Assembly (NCBI GenBank): GCA_948470475.1
Contig: OX419342.1
Span: forward strand, 24,278,454-24,342,453
Length of the DNA: 64,000 nt
Direction: 5' to 3'
From: Galaxea fascicularis
Taxonomy: Eukaryota; Cnidaria; Anthozoa; Scleractinia; Euphylliidae
This document shows, one piece after another, positions 12,301 to 21,661 of this stretch. The notes beneath the pieces were generated by a model. The model was not told where the DNA came from. It saw nothing but the letters and a program-made list of their open reading frames with translations, and searched no databases. Each line of letters begins with the position of its first letter. Position 1 is the first letter of the stretch. The translations under genes were made by a program, and so were the position numbers.

Positions 12301-15300
12301 GGGTAATAAAGGAACTAAACGTTAGAGATGTAACGTGACTAGGGATCCAAGTTGTAACAAACAGCTGTCTGGTAGAACAGCAGTAGCATTACTTTCTTCT
12401 TCTTCTTCTTCTTCTCCACTCTAGGTTGGTCTAAACTCAGGTAATGGTTCTCTCCAGTGCCTCTGCACACATTTGTCCGCATTTGGAGGCGACTTCTTGG
12501 TCGCTCCAAATTCAATCGACTTTGACAAAGTCTGGGATGCCTTCAGTAATATACTGGAAACGAGGAATTTTCTTGTTCTTGGCACTGTGTACGTCATGCT
12601 TGGTCTTTACATCATTGCTGCTGTGTTTGCGCGCAGAGCGGATCGTAGTGACTGCCAGAAGGTGAGTAAAAACTGGTTTACAGCAATGAACTAACGATAA
12701 AAATCCTATACGTTTTTCTAATGTTTTCCAGTTCAATAGGCGATAGCGACAGCGTGTTAGGGCCGGCGTTAGGGTTCAGCGTTTAGGGTTTAGGGTTTAA
12801 GGTTAGATTTAGGGTTAGGGTTAGGGTTAGGGTTAGGCTTTGGGGTTTGGGGTTGAGGGTTTAGGGTTGGGGTTAGGGACGGGCCATGAGGAAAGGGATA
12901 GGTGGGTTGGAGAAAGCCAAAAAGAATTATGCAAGGTAAAATGATAATTTGTGCAAAGAAGAAGGCAAAGAAAAAAAATCATGCACCTGTTTCTCTGGGG
13001 GAAGTGCGCAGGGAGAGACCTTAGCTTACTCCAGTTACACGAGTAAGATGCGGCTTGCCCTTCTCCCAACAAAAGGTGTCCATTGCCCCGTGAAACGGTT
13101 GCTTTGAGACAATAGTAAACCCAACAACAACTGTTTTCTTTTTGTATTTTTTAATCAAATCGCTTCTACAGAGACTAATGAATAATTAATTTATCTCATA
13201 TTATTCAAAATTATATCTAATATTTTGTTGTGTTCTATTTTCTGTTTTTCGTTATTTTAGATGACGCAGGTGATTCCGCTTGGTGATGTGAACACAGATA
13301 ACCACTGTTATGAATTAACAGTGTACACTGGACTGTGGCGGCGATGCGGTACCTCGGCAAATGTAGCCATCATGATTTACGGTGATGCTCGAGACACTGA
13401 CATAATTCCCCTAAACTGTAACACTATGTGTAATAAGAAACTGTTCGCTCGTGGGAGCGTCAATACGTTCATGTTATCTCTGAAGGAATCGCTGGGTGAT
13501 ATCTCCCATATAAAACTCTGGCATGACAACACTGGAGATAATCCACAGTGGTATGTTTACAAAGTAGTCATCCGGGATCCTAAGACGGACACTACGTGGT
13601 TTTTTGTGTGCAACCGCTGGTTGGCAGCTGAGCGCGAGGATGGTAATATAGAGAGAGTATTGTATGTGTCCTCACCTGAAGAGGTCAACAGTTTTAGGAA
13701 CAAGTTTTATAGCAGGGCCTCGGCGGGGCTTGGTGACGGGCACATCTGGCTGTCAGTAGTTGCCAGACCTCCAACAAGTCCATTCACGCGCGTCCAGCGT
13801 CTCTCATGTTGTTTGTCCGTTCTTATGTCAGCAATGGTTACAAACGCAATGTTCTACCAGTTTGGTGCGGAAGAAACAAGCAACGCCTTTCAAATCGGTC
13901 CGCTGGTCCTAAGCTGGCAGCAGTTCATTATTGGCGTGCAAAGTGCAGTGCTTGTTGTTCCGATCAATGTGTTAATCGTTTTTATATTCCGCAATATCAG
14001 ACCTAAGCATGACGTCACACATACATATGATACCAAGAGTGACAATCCCCGGCCCCCCACAGGCAAGTTGGGGTTCAAGTTGCCGCGTTTTTTCCTGTAT
14101 GTTGGTTGGACCCTGTGCATTTTGACCTCGTTGACGTCAGCCACGTTCACCGTGTTCTACTCCATGATGTGGGGCACTGAAGTGTCTAACAAATGGCTGA
14201 CGTCTATTCTGGTATCATTCACACAAGATGTCCTGTTTATCCAGCCAATCAAGGTTATAATTGTGGCTTCACTGTTGGCGTTTATCATTAAGAAGGCTCC
14301 AGAGGACGACATCGTAAAGGGACATCAAAAGTCTGTGGCTTACTCCAAAGTCAAGGTGAATAGTAAACACAGGTTCATTTCGAAACATGTCAAAAGAGCG
14401 TTTTCACTCACGTGACCAGCGGCCAAATTGGTTTAATGAAACAAAGAAAAGTATTTGCATAAAAATAGAGTTCAATTTCCATAAGTTTACCCTGGTACAC
14501 CAATATGGCCGCTGTTCCTTTGATTTGGTACACCCGTATGGTCGCTTTGACGTTATATTACAACGCCCTGCATGGTCTGAAATGACCTGAGTCGTCATTC
14601 TCCATTATTTATTGATGTCGTTGTTTTGATACAGTTGAACCTTCCTTAAGCGGACACTCATGGGAGTTTTTTTTTACCACGTGTTCATGTTTTCTCGAGA
14701 GTATTATGTATGGTTTTGTTCCACAGGGTGAGTCTCGTGAACCTCAAAGGCCAGACAAACAGCAATTGGAGCAATTCCGCAAGTATCGCAAACGTGTTAT
14801 AACCATGGCACGAGTCGCCATTGAGCTATTTTTTTACTTTACCTTTGCCTGGGCACTAATGGTAATCTGCTATGGACGGAGGGATACTGGGCACTACTGG
14901 ATGACCAATGGGATTGACGAACTGTTACCTCGCTTTGATAAGGTATTTTACAGTTCATAGTACATGAAGTAAAGAAACGTTCACAAAGAAATTGTATACT
15001 TTTACTGATTATTTGCTTATGTTATTGCTAATTCATTGAGCTGATGTGAAGATGGAAGCATACTAAAGACAAAACCACAAGAAGCGTTTGGCTCTCGAGA
15101 AAACCCGAACTTTTGAAAAACTCGTTCACAACACATCATAAACTTTGCCCTCATGTTTTTCTTTTTTAATTTTTAACGCAAAAAATAACCATTTGGTAAA
15201 CGTCAGCAAGAGCTTCAATCGCCAAAAAAGGAGCACTACATCTTGTGTAGAACTGAAAACGCCTATACCACCGAGTTAGTCAACAAAATTTTATTTGACA

Positions 15301-18300
15301 AAACGAATTTGTTTCTTTCCTTTTCTATTCAAGGTTCGTGATGCTGATTCCTTCTGGGAGTGGACCAAGGCGTACTTTGTTCCTGCCATGTACAATATTA
15401 CGTGGTACAATGGAAAACCGTTTGAGTACAAAGATGGCTTCATATCCGACTTGTCTGGTTATATGGTTGGAATGCCGCGCCTCAGGCAACTCAGAGTTAA
15501 GCCAGGTAATCACGATTTACCATGAGACAAGCGCCGAGGAAATACTTTCATTGTTACTTAGGAACAGAAAGAGCAAAGGAGCAGTAACAAGGCTCGGGAA
15601 ACACCAGCTACTTAGGGCGTTTCAAAAACTTGAACAACCTGAGAAAGGTCTAATATTTTCAAATTAATTGATAATTCATGAAGGAGATTTGTGTACAAGA
15701 TCCTGATTAACATAACCTTTGGTCAACTTTTGCTTCGAATTTCTCGAAAGCTATGTTAAACACGAGGAACAGTGTATTAGCAATCATTTAAAAAACAGGA
15801 GGCCAGTTAAAAAAAACTCTGTTGCTCTGGCTCCTTTTTGAACTCCAGATTTAGGAGTTTGGATAACTCCTCTTCAAGTTTCGTATACCGGGGGGGGGGG
15901 GTTGAAGGACGGGCACAGGCAGGGCAGTCGGCGTAAGAAGTCTGCCCATGGCATTGATCATTGCGGCCTGTGGGTCGGGACATTTGACAGCACGAGAGCA
16001 TCAAACACAATCTAATTACCGAAATAGAATCGAACCCATGACTTTCCCAGTCGCGTCTCAATGGCCTTGAAAGGAAAGCGTTCCAGGAAGCAGTCAGAAA
16101 TGAAACTTTAGTAGTTTGGCAATTAGTCTGGGATTGGTGTCTGAAAGGTAATCGGTACCATTCCTGTCAGTGGGCCAAAACGTTAACCTTTAGCTCTTAC
16201 AATCATATTTATATCTTTCTCGATAAAATTATTAGTCGTAACTGCTTGCTGAATTTTGGTCCTTTCTTGGTTTCTGAAAACGCATCGATGACCAGATATC
16301 GAAATTAAATTAAAGTTTCGTGCAAATACCAAGGCTTACGTTACGTTAAAAAGATTGTCTGGCAGTGTCAACAGTATCCACTTGCAACTGTGAAAAGCAT
16401 GTTGCATGAAGTAAATAAAAATTGACTTGACCTGCCTTGCTCCCCCCCCCCCCCCCCCCCAGCTAGACTTCTACAGAATTTAGAGCAGCACAACCGAATG
16501 GACAGGGTGTCTGAGCATAAGTCCGTACTGTAGTGGTTAGGGTTACGCATAACTGGTAAAAGACAACAAGACGAACAATCTCAGTATTCTCATAGTGCTC
16601 GTCTGTTAAGTTGTTTTTCCTGGTCCTTCATGTAATAGGCCCATGCCCTATCGCTCCACGCTACACAGAATTCAGGGAAACCCTACATCCTTGCCTGCCA
16701 CCATACGGCTTCAGAGTCGAGGACACGACTCCTTACAGCATGCCCAAATGGCAGGAAATTCTAGCCAATAAGACAGCTGCCCTCACAAAATTCGCAATTC
16801 GTCAGATGTGCCCGAGACCGTGGCGTTACAAAACTGCAGATGAGCTGCACAACCTGCCTTTTCAGGTAAAAACAGCAATTGAATTGTACGCCGAATAACA
16901 GTTTTATATCCATATTCAGAAGACAAGTCAACATTGCTTTTCAGAGCTTAGAAACCTTGGTCTTTGTCAAAAATCCTTATCTATAGTGTCTTTACCGATT
17001 TAAAATCATTTTTGTGTTTGAAACTGAGCGCTCTTATTCGAGGGTCCTGAAGGGGTAAAATGGAACTGGGATTTGCCTGTTTATAGACTGAAAAATGAGA
17101 TTTGGCTAACTGGGATTGGGAGTAAAAACTTAAAAGTCACAAAAATGGGAATGGAAACACGTCTGCTATTATAAAGACAGTATTAGTTGGACATTTTCTC
17201 AGTTCAGTAGTTAAAGAAAAGTATTGAACAGGGTTGCCACGTATTGGGATAGAAAAAACTCCCTGACAATTCCCCGACTTTTCACTGACCAAAGACCAGT
17301 TTCCACTGACCATCGGAGGCAAATCCTCAGGCAATAAAGCCAGCAATGAAGCCAAAGAAATCAATTTCTGTGCAGGATTTTTTTAAATGAAAACACCTTT
17401 ACTACAAAAGAATCTCTTCCCAAAACCAAATGGCCAGCCAAATGTAAAATTCCCTGACTTTTCACTGACTTTCAGGTAGAATTTAGAAATTCCCTGACTT
17501 CATACATAATTCCCTGACTTTTCCCTGACCTTGAAAAAATCTGTTTTTCCCTGACTTTTCCCTGACCGTGGAAACCCTGTTGAAGGAGTTTTGATGAAGA
17601 AAACGTCTAAAACGAACCAGAGAACTGCACATAGTGCAACATACCATGCAAACGTTGACAAAAATAACAAGCATTTACACCTATTACTCGGCAATGGAAC
17701 ACAGAATTAAGTTTTAAAACTCGACGTAACCATGAAGAACCTGATCTGGGTTTTTTTTTTTTAATTTAAGGCTGGGAAATGGGATTTAGAGAGAATTTTG
17801 CCTGGGAAATGGGATTAAGTCATTTATCACTCGTAATATCGCATATACACAAGTTCTTTGATCATGCCTTATGAGGCTGATTTGAGAAATTGTGCAATTG
17901 CTAAATAATAGCCAAGCTAGTAGAGTGTTCCCGACTGCATGGGGGAAAACACTGGGCAGCTGGAAACCCGAGACATTTTGCCTATTTCCCTGAAAGTTAT
18001 TGTTTCAAGTGTTCTAGCACCATGTAATATATTTACCCATTGTCACTTGCTCCATTATAGGGGTTAAGAGGAGTTTATGGAGGGGGCGGCTACGTGGCCG
18101 ACCTCGGCTATACCAAGGGATCGGCTTTACGAGTCATACACAACCTGCAAAATAATTCCTGGATCGACGAGAAAACCAGAGCGGTGTTCATCGAGTTTAT
18201 GATTTTTGATTCGTCCACGAACCTTTTCAGTGCTGTCACCCTTCTCTTGGAGGCCCTACCTCTGGGAGGAGTCGTTACCTTCAAGCGAATAAACACCATG

Positions 18301-19656
18301 TCCTTATACGGAACCAGGACCGCAGGATCGCGCAAAATCAATGCACTTTGTGAGCTCATAGTGATTATTGTTGTGTTCTACTTCATTGTTGCCGAGATGA
18401 TCAAATTGTACAAGCAGAAATGTTCGTATTTTAAGTCTGCTTGGTCTTATGTGGAATTGGCTCAAGTTTTGTCCGCAACAGCCACCATCGTACTGTCGAT
18501 TTTCCGACGATATCACACATCAAAGCTGGTAAAGAAGATACACGCAAACCCGTTTGAAACGTCTAGCTTTCACTACGCCGTTTTGTGGTCTGATGTTGAA
18601 AACGCGCTTATAGCGGTGTTAGTTTTCATTTTAACGGTAAAAGTTCTGAAGATTCTTAAATTCAACGAACACATCGCCAGTTTAGCAGCTAGCATGGCGC
18701 GCTGCAAAGACAAAATTATTTCATACTCCGCCGTGTTTATGATCGCCTTCTTAGCGTTTATGCAAATCGCTCTTCTCGTCTTCGGAAATACCACGGAGGC
18801 TTACTCAAGCGTTCCCGAAGTCTTTCGAACTCAGTTTGGAATGTTCATCGGGGGAGCCACGAACTACCACGAGCTAAAGGACGCCAATCGAATCATTGGT
18901 CCACTCTACTTCTTCCTGTTCATGACAGCAATGACATGTATACTCATAAACATGTTTTTGGCAATCCTAAACGAGTCTTACCGAGACGTCAGAATATTTC
19001 CTGACGAAAGAGATAACGAGGAACGCAAAATGCTTGGTGTGTTTCTTCATTACGCTAAGACCAAGTTGGGAAGGAAACTCTCTGCCATGAAAAATACAAA
19101 ATGTTTCCCTCAAACAAACAGTTACGATATCAAGCACACAACGATAGACTGCGACAGGAGAAAGGAAAAGTACACGCCACTAAAATGGGGAGCGCGCGAT
19201 TTTATTTGCCGAAAGCACTTTGAGAATACTGAGGTTAATGTTGAAAGTTCTTTTCTAAAAGACATCAGAAACTGTCTGAAGAACATTAGTAGTGAGCTGA
19301 AGCAAACTTCTCTGTTGCCAAGATCACGGAAGTATAAGGTATACGAGATCCAACAGCGGTTTGATGATCGAGATGCTCCAGACGAAGATTTGAAAATACC
19401 TTGTAAGGGACTTGGTCTGGAAAAGATTTCCAGTAAATGCAGTTTGTTCAGTTTGACCGATAGCACAATGTATCTTGCGAATTGCAGAGAAAGCGACATG
19501 AAACGTCTACTGGACAGGGAAGATTCATCGGAGGAGGAAGACTCGGACACAGCGACGTCATACACAGATGATGCGATGTCATACGCGGAATCCGTGTGTA
19601 CAATTTTCGGGAAACGTAACAGTGTATGCACGCCTGATAGGGAGACCCGCCTGTGA
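272..19656 (+). CDS. Polycystin-1-like receptor channel, 20 exons (discoidin-REJ-GPS-PLAT-PKD channel)
   Basis: A complete multi-exon gene of the polycystin-1 family, whose members are large 11-helix membrane proteins that couple an adhesion-GPCR-like ectodomain to a TRPP-type channel module. Exons: 272-356, 1486-1796, 2204-2342, 2894-3006, 3610-3665, 4674-4810, 5435-6230, 7536-8112, 8547-8732, 9256-9381, 9763-9993, 10469-10717, 11233-11292, 11327-12091, 12425-12661, 13261-14355, 14727-14942, 15334-15505, 16639-16865, 18061-19656. Every junction is GT-AG and keeps frame, giving 7,374 nt including the TGA (about 2,457 residues). Exon 6 has a weak donor (gttcg), so that junction is the least certain. 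The start was chosen because the ATG at 272 opens a signal peptide. The neighbour is a convergent EML5/6 gene. It could be named PKD1L2-like, but the N-terminal domain differs from that protein, so no symbol is given. Confidence 0.92.
357..1485. other. Intron 1 of the polycystin-like gene with a hairpin repeat
   Basis: No coding exon is visible here. The stretch 515-625 is an imperfect palindrome: gcgcgaaaattg near 526-537 is mirrored by caattttcgcg near 608-618, and gagagagcaaaaa by tttttgctctc. It is probably a degenerate MITE. The rest is unremarkable A/T-rich DNA. Confidence 0.5.
515..625. repeat. Imperfect hairpin/MITE-like palindrome
   Basis: The two halves are mutually complementary with mismatches (gcgcgaaaattg/caattttcgcg and gagagagcaaaaa/tttttgctctc), leaving a short central segment of C/T and G-rich tracts. 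The outermost bases (gtgagc...gtcac) partly pair. No convincing target duplication is seen, so the element class cannot be named. Confidence 0.5.
1486..2342 (+). CDS. Polycystin-like exons 2-3: F5/8 type C (discoidin) domain
   Basis: Exons 1486-1796 and 2204-2342 encode residues about 29-178. The segment opens with CSLPLG and contains ITGVATQGFGDHNE, then FEGNNDFDTIVRHNF and a closing FRFEIYGC. These are hallmark strings of the coagulation factor 5/8 C-terminal (discoidin) family, including the two bounding cysteines. Discoidin domains bind carbohydrates, phospholipids or collagen at cell surfaces. The usual tryptophan-rich central strand (AWRP type) is replaced here. Human polycystin-1-like proteins use other N-terminal modules (LRR, PKD, C-type lectin, SUEL lectin), so a discoidin front end is unusual. 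The domain call is firm; the ligand is unknown. Confidence 0.85.
2894..4810 (+). CDS. Polycystin-like exons 4-6: SEA-like segment
   Basis: Exons 2894-3006, 3610-3665 and 4674-4810 encode residues about 179-280. The stretch runs from VVLWLRLTNEKCTLEMLL through LPGVQVIQLEHLRPGS to LIVEFKVGVEN. A helix followed by an R-P-G-S-hydrophobic strand (GSLIVEFKV) is typical of SEA domains, which often self-cleave at G-S in extracellular proteins. The small exons splice in frame only with these boundaries. The last donor, gttcg at 4811, is weak. The SEA call is by pattern and moderate; the coding status is well supported by the phases. Confidence 0.6.
4440..4650 (+). repeat. Dispersed SINE-like repeat, copy A
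   Basis: The core 4543-4634 (caatggaccctatcccc, then aatgaaatttagagctta) recurs in inverted form at 22454-22545 and in degenerate form at 38356-38435. Shared strings are the cctatccc-aaaacaat block and aaatttagag. No ORF or terminal repeats are present, so a SINE or other short non-autonomous element is inferred. It sits in intron 5 of the polycystin-like gene, directly before exon 6. Confidence 0.5.
5435..8112 (+). CDS. Polycystin-like exons 7-8: REJ domain
   Basis: Exons 5435-6230 and 7536-8112 encode residues about 281-738. The signature DPPVKSLFQGYHKELTLDAS, then GSFDPDATDADHPAFIYTW, is the start of a receptor-for-egg-jelly (REJ) module, and Ig-like strands continue through exon 8 (CKRNCKRK, PQFTWSLNRKRDD, ITNESPSGGNC). 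REJ regions are the long extracellular part of polycystin-1, PKDREJ and sea-urchin sperm receptors. Several N-X-S/T sequons suggest heavy glycosylation. The intron between the exons (6231-7535) holds a 325-bp MITE. Confidence 0.88.
6497..6821. mobile_element. TA-flanked MITE with TIRs, intron 7
   Basis: Terminal inverted repeats of about 38 bp start gaccttttt and include gatacggcggccatcttgaa; the right end is the reverse complement with few mismatches. A TA dinucleotide flanks both ends (6495-6496, 6822-6823), consistent with a Tc1/mariner-type duplication. The element is 325 bp with no transposase ORF. It lies between REJ exons 7 and 8. Confidence 0.75.
8547..11292 (+). CDS. Polycystin-like exons 9-13: GAIN-A-like helical region with acidic stretch
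   Basis: Exons 8547-8732, 9256-9381, 9763-9993, 10469-10717 and 11233-11292 are all in phase 0 and encode residues about 739-1022. The protein is mostly amphipathic helix (for example KSAMRLANTLLSVMSAT and ENMADKFENIT), as expected for the helical half of a GAIN domain ahead of the GPS. Exon 11 carries a glutamate run from GAA/GAG repeats (TAAEEEEEETIEK, around 9936-9972). The assignment to GAIN-A rests on position and helix pattern. The exons are supported by continuous frame and good splice sites. Confidence 0.75.
11327..12661 (+). CDS. Polycystin-like exons 14-15: GAIN-B, GPS cleavage site and first membrane helix
   Basis: Exons 11327-12091 and 12425-12661 encode residues about 1023-1356. 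The GPS motif reads CLYWSESQEKW...GC across the junction and CLCTHLSAF after it, so the predicted autocleavage is between L and S of HLS (about residue 1294). This is the standard GPS sequence of adhesion GPCRs and polycystin-1. The first membrane span follows (NFLVLGTVYVMLGLYIIAAV). Two basic motifs, RKRR (11876-11887) and RQKR (11906-11917), lie before the GPS and look like furin sites. Exon 15 ends AAG before gtgagt. Confidence 0.9.
12662..13260. other. Intron 15 of the polycystin-like gene
   Basis: Apart from the telomere-like array at 12771-12881, nothing recognisable is present. The 3' end is pyrimidine-rich and ends ttattttag, a normal acceptor for the PLAT exon at 13261. Confidence 0.5.
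12771..12881 (+). repeat. Interstitial telomere-like TTAGGG array (degenerate)
   Basis: Around 12791-12836 there are four adjacent perfect TTAGGG-type units, flanked by degenerate tttaggg, ttggggtt and gtttaggg units. Anthozoan telomeres are TTAGGG, so this is an interstitial telomeric sequence in intron 15. Either a repaired break or simple slippage could have produced it. Confidence 0.75.
13261..14355 (+). CDS. Polycystin-like exon 16: PLAT/LH2 domain and membrane helices 2-5
   Basis: This 1,095-bp exon encodes residues about 1357-1721. It begins with a PLAT domain: YELTVYTGLWRRCGTSANVA, then IMIYGDARDT and IKLWHDNTGDNPQWYVYKVV. The loop after helix 1 in all polycystin-1 proteins is a PLAT domain that binds lipids at the membrane. 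Four hydrophobic spans follow (RLSCCLSVLMSAMVTNAMF, IGVQSAVLVVPINVLIVFIF, FFLYVGWTLCILTSL, FIQPIKVIIVASLLAFII). The donor is gtgaat at 14356. Confidence 0.92.
14727..16865 (+). CDS. Polycystin-like exons 17-19: helix 6 and extracellular polycystin (TOP) domain
   Basis: Exons 14727-14942, 15334-15505 and 16639-16865 encode residues about 1722-1926. Helix 6 is VAIELFFYFTFAWALMVICY. It is followed by the large loop between the first two helices of the channel module (polycystin/mucolipin-type extracellular domain). Recognisable pieces are FWEWTKAYFVPAMY, MVGMPRLRQLRVKP and YTEFRETLHPCLPPYG. In TRPP channels this loop forms the tetramer lid. All three junctions keep frame (phases 0, 1, 0). Confidence 0.9.
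15506..16638. other. Intron 18 of the polycystin-like gene
   Basis: No exon is visible. It contains a G homopolymer near 15891-15901 and a C run of about 19 bases near 16442-16460. Just before the C run is aataaaaattgacttgacc, which resembles the 3' tail of LINE/SINE elements and is similar to the LINE tail near 19790. No complete element is delimited. Confidence 0.4.
17229..17579. mobile_element. hAT-like MITE with CAGGG termini
   Basis: The left end reads cagggttgccacg and the right end cgtggaaaccctg, imperfect inverted repeats with the CAGGG start common in hAT elements. The interior is built from repeated ccctgacttttccctgac units. The flanks share only ttgaa, so the expected 8-bp duplication is not clean and the superfamily is a best guess. 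It lies in intron 19. Confidence 0.55.
18061..19656 (+). CDS. Polycystin-like exon 20: channel helices 7-11, pore and cytoplasmic tail
   Basis: The terminal exon encodes residues about 1927-2457 and the TGA at 19654. It starts GLRGVYGGGGYVADLG, the conserved end of the polycystin lid domain. Five spans follow: ELIVIIVVFYFIVAEM, AQVLSATATIVLSI, ENALIAVLVFILTVKVL, YSAVFMIAFLAFMQIALLVF and PLYFFLFMTAMTCILINMFL, the last running into AILNESY. The pore helix and filter read FRTQFGMFIGGATNY. The position that is L-G-D in polycystin-2 is I-G-G here, so the acidic filter residue is absent. The tail has an acidic serine-rich stretch (SSEEEDSDTATS) and ends -TRL, a class I PDZ-ligand pattern. Confidence 0.93.
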   Translation, partial: GLRGVYGGGGYVADLGYTKGSALRVIHNLQNNSWIDEKTRAVFIEFMIFDSSTNLFSAVTLLLEALPLGGVVTFKRINTMSLYGTRTAGSRKINALCELIVIIVVFYFIVAEMIKLYKQKCSYFKSAWSYVELAQVLSATATIVLSIFRRYHTSKLVKKIHANPFETSSFHYAVLWSDVENALIAVLVFILTVKVLKILKFNEHIASLAASMARCKDKIISYSAVFMIAFLAFMQIALLVFGNTTEAYSSVPEVFRTQFGMFIGGATNYHELKDANRIIGPLYFFLFMTAMTCILINMFLAILNESYRDVRIFPDERDNEERKMLGVFLHYAKTKLGRKLSAMKNTKCFPQTNSYDIKHTTIDCDRRKEKYTPLKWGARDFICRKHFENTEVNVESSFLKDIRNCLKNISSELKQTSLLPRSRKYKVYEIQQRFDDRDAPDEDLKIPCKGLGLEKISSKCSLFSLTDSTMYLANCRESDMKRLLDREDSSEEEDSDTATSYTDDAMSYAESVCTIFGKRNSVCTPDRETRL

Positions 19657-19791
19657 AGTTACTTGTAGGTTTAGGCTATAAAAGTAGGAAGAGCCTGAGG
19701 CCTACATTTTACGTCAAAAACAGTTCTTTCTCAAAACAATAGAAAACGATAAATGCTATAGGAAAGTAATAGCCAATAGCCCTCATTTTAA

Positions 19792-20530
19792 TCAAGTCAA
19801 GTCATTTTTATTTAACTTACTCAGAATATTATATACATAAAGTTAGAATGATTTTACAATATTGTTTAGCAAAAAATTGAAGAAGAAGGGAAAAATAAAT
19901 TTGATATGTTTTTACGGTGTAGAGTTTGGGACACCTAAATAGTTAGTAAACTAATCGAGTAGGTGCCCCAAATTAATTACATCATGAGCAAAAGGAAATA
20001 GAGTTGATGACATTTTTTTTTTGTAAAAAGTATTACTTCGTGTATTAACATTAAACTTATTGAATATATTAACGTAAATTACTTAAGAATCAAAACAACA
20101 AAAATATGAATCTACAAAGACATCCAGTCACTTTCAAACAGATACGTTATAATTATGTACACATTTAAGTTAAGTAATTATCAGTATCCTTGTTATACCT
20201 GTCAATCATAGAGTTCTTAACATTTTGACGGAATCTTGAAAAAGGAGTTATCTGCTTTACACCAAGAGGCAGTGAATTCCAAAGTTCGGCACCAGAAAAA
20301 CAAAGAGAACGAAGACCATATTGTCTGGTCTGGACTTGGTTAAAAACAGGTTAGCATTATTTGATTGACGTGTATAATATGAATGAACAGAGGATACTGA
20401 CTTGAAATAATCAGCAAAACAAGATGGAGTTAATTTATGAAACCACTGATAAACAAAAGAAAGAATTTCTACATGGATTATATCACAAAATTTTAAAAGA
20501 TTTAGGGCTTTGAACAAGGGTTCTGAATGT
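19792..20530 (-). mobile_element. Non-LTR retrotransposon 3' fragment (decayed)
   Basis: Read on the minus strand, 20517 to about 20205 encodes the C-terminal end of a LINE reverse transcriptase: HSYYTRQSNNANLF, then after a frameshift YGLRSLCFSGAELWNSLP. The pattern H-S-Y-x-T-R plus LWNSLP is characteristic of CR1/L2/Rex-type elements in metazoans. It continues to an A/T-rich 3' end (ttgacttga near 19792). The frame is broken, so it is a dead 5'-truncated copy. Confidence 0.75.
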
Positions 20531-21458
20531 CATAATCCTGACTAAACGCTTTTGCTCAACAGTTATTCGATTACTCGCATATTTGCCAAGTCACGAATCG
20601 CCAATCTTCTAACTGGCGGGGCGCTAAAAGCGTGAATCCTCGTGCATAAGCCGGAATCCCTCACACTCGCGGGATGGACGAGGCGAACATGCTCGGTCCA
20701 GATTCTCTCTCCAGGATTGCACTTGTTCAGACGTCTCAGTGATAAAAATGGAGGTTTGCAGTCTAATTTCTATCTATTAAGATTTTCACTTGAAAAAAGC
20801 TGGTCACAGCTTGCGTTGACTTGTCGCAAATCGCAGCAACTATCGCATCAAATCGCGGCAAGTTTCTGTAGTCAGTTTACACTACCGATTTTCATCGTTA
20901 CGATCGCCTCAACGCAAGCGCGACGACAAATCATCTCTTAATGTCCGTCCGTGTTGAGACCTGAGCGGGCTGGAAGCAAGTGTTATAAGCCGACTGCAGC
21001 GAACAAAACTGATAAACCTGCGGCAAAGACGACCTGAAGACGCTTAGGAATCAGGATTGTAAATACAGTAAATGGGGCCCTGGTTAAAGCAGATGTAATT
21101 AGCAAATAAGTAGTCTACATACGCCTGATTTTTTAGACGGTTGCCGGTCTGTGATGGTGGACGATCTGGAACAGTCGAATTAATATTGATCAATATCTTT
21201 TTTTTGGTTTTATTTTTTTTATAAAAACGTCATGCGTTCTACGGAATCCCATTCCTCTCGTTAATCCTCGAACGGAAAGCCAAACACGCGAATCCGTGAG
21301 TGGGGAGGCCGCCGGTGGCGTCATATAAACTCGCAAGTTCAACTCGCCTTTTGAACTGTTCTATCGCTCGCCTCAAGGAAACGAACTTCTCGTACATGTG
21401 AACTGGTGTCTACGTACGTTAGGAACGGTATAATTTCCTTCACTTTCCTCAATTTTTA

Positions 21459-21661
21459 CAGTCTCCCGTAAAACCGTGAACACCAGAAATACCTATGGAA
21501 TGTTATTGTGTTTCACGTAAAAAGCCAATCACGCTTGAGAAAACTAAACCGCAAACAGTAACGGTAATTAGGTTGTGGTTTCATGTTGTTTCCGATTGGT
21601 CGCGAAACAATGAACATTCCAGAAATTTTTTCTGGCGTTCACGGTTTTACGGGAAAGACTG
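21459..21661. mobile_element. TA-flanked 203-bp MITE (Tc1/mariner-like)
   Basis: The left end is cagtctcccgtaaaaccgtg and the right end is its near-complement (cacggttttacgggaaagac, then tg). The inverted homology extends inward around gaacattccagaaat. TA duplications flank it (21457-21458 and 21662-21663). It has no ORF. Confidence 0.75.

Noticed and set aside
15885..15901. Homopolymer runs (G at 15891, C at 16442, C near 55318, G near 41117) as functional sites
   Set aside because: They look like simple slippage tracts or assembly-prone homopolymers with no supporting context.
19122..19631. Minus-strand 169-codon frame
   Set aside because: Antisense of the polycystin tail exon; low-complexity serine-rich translation with no family resemblance.
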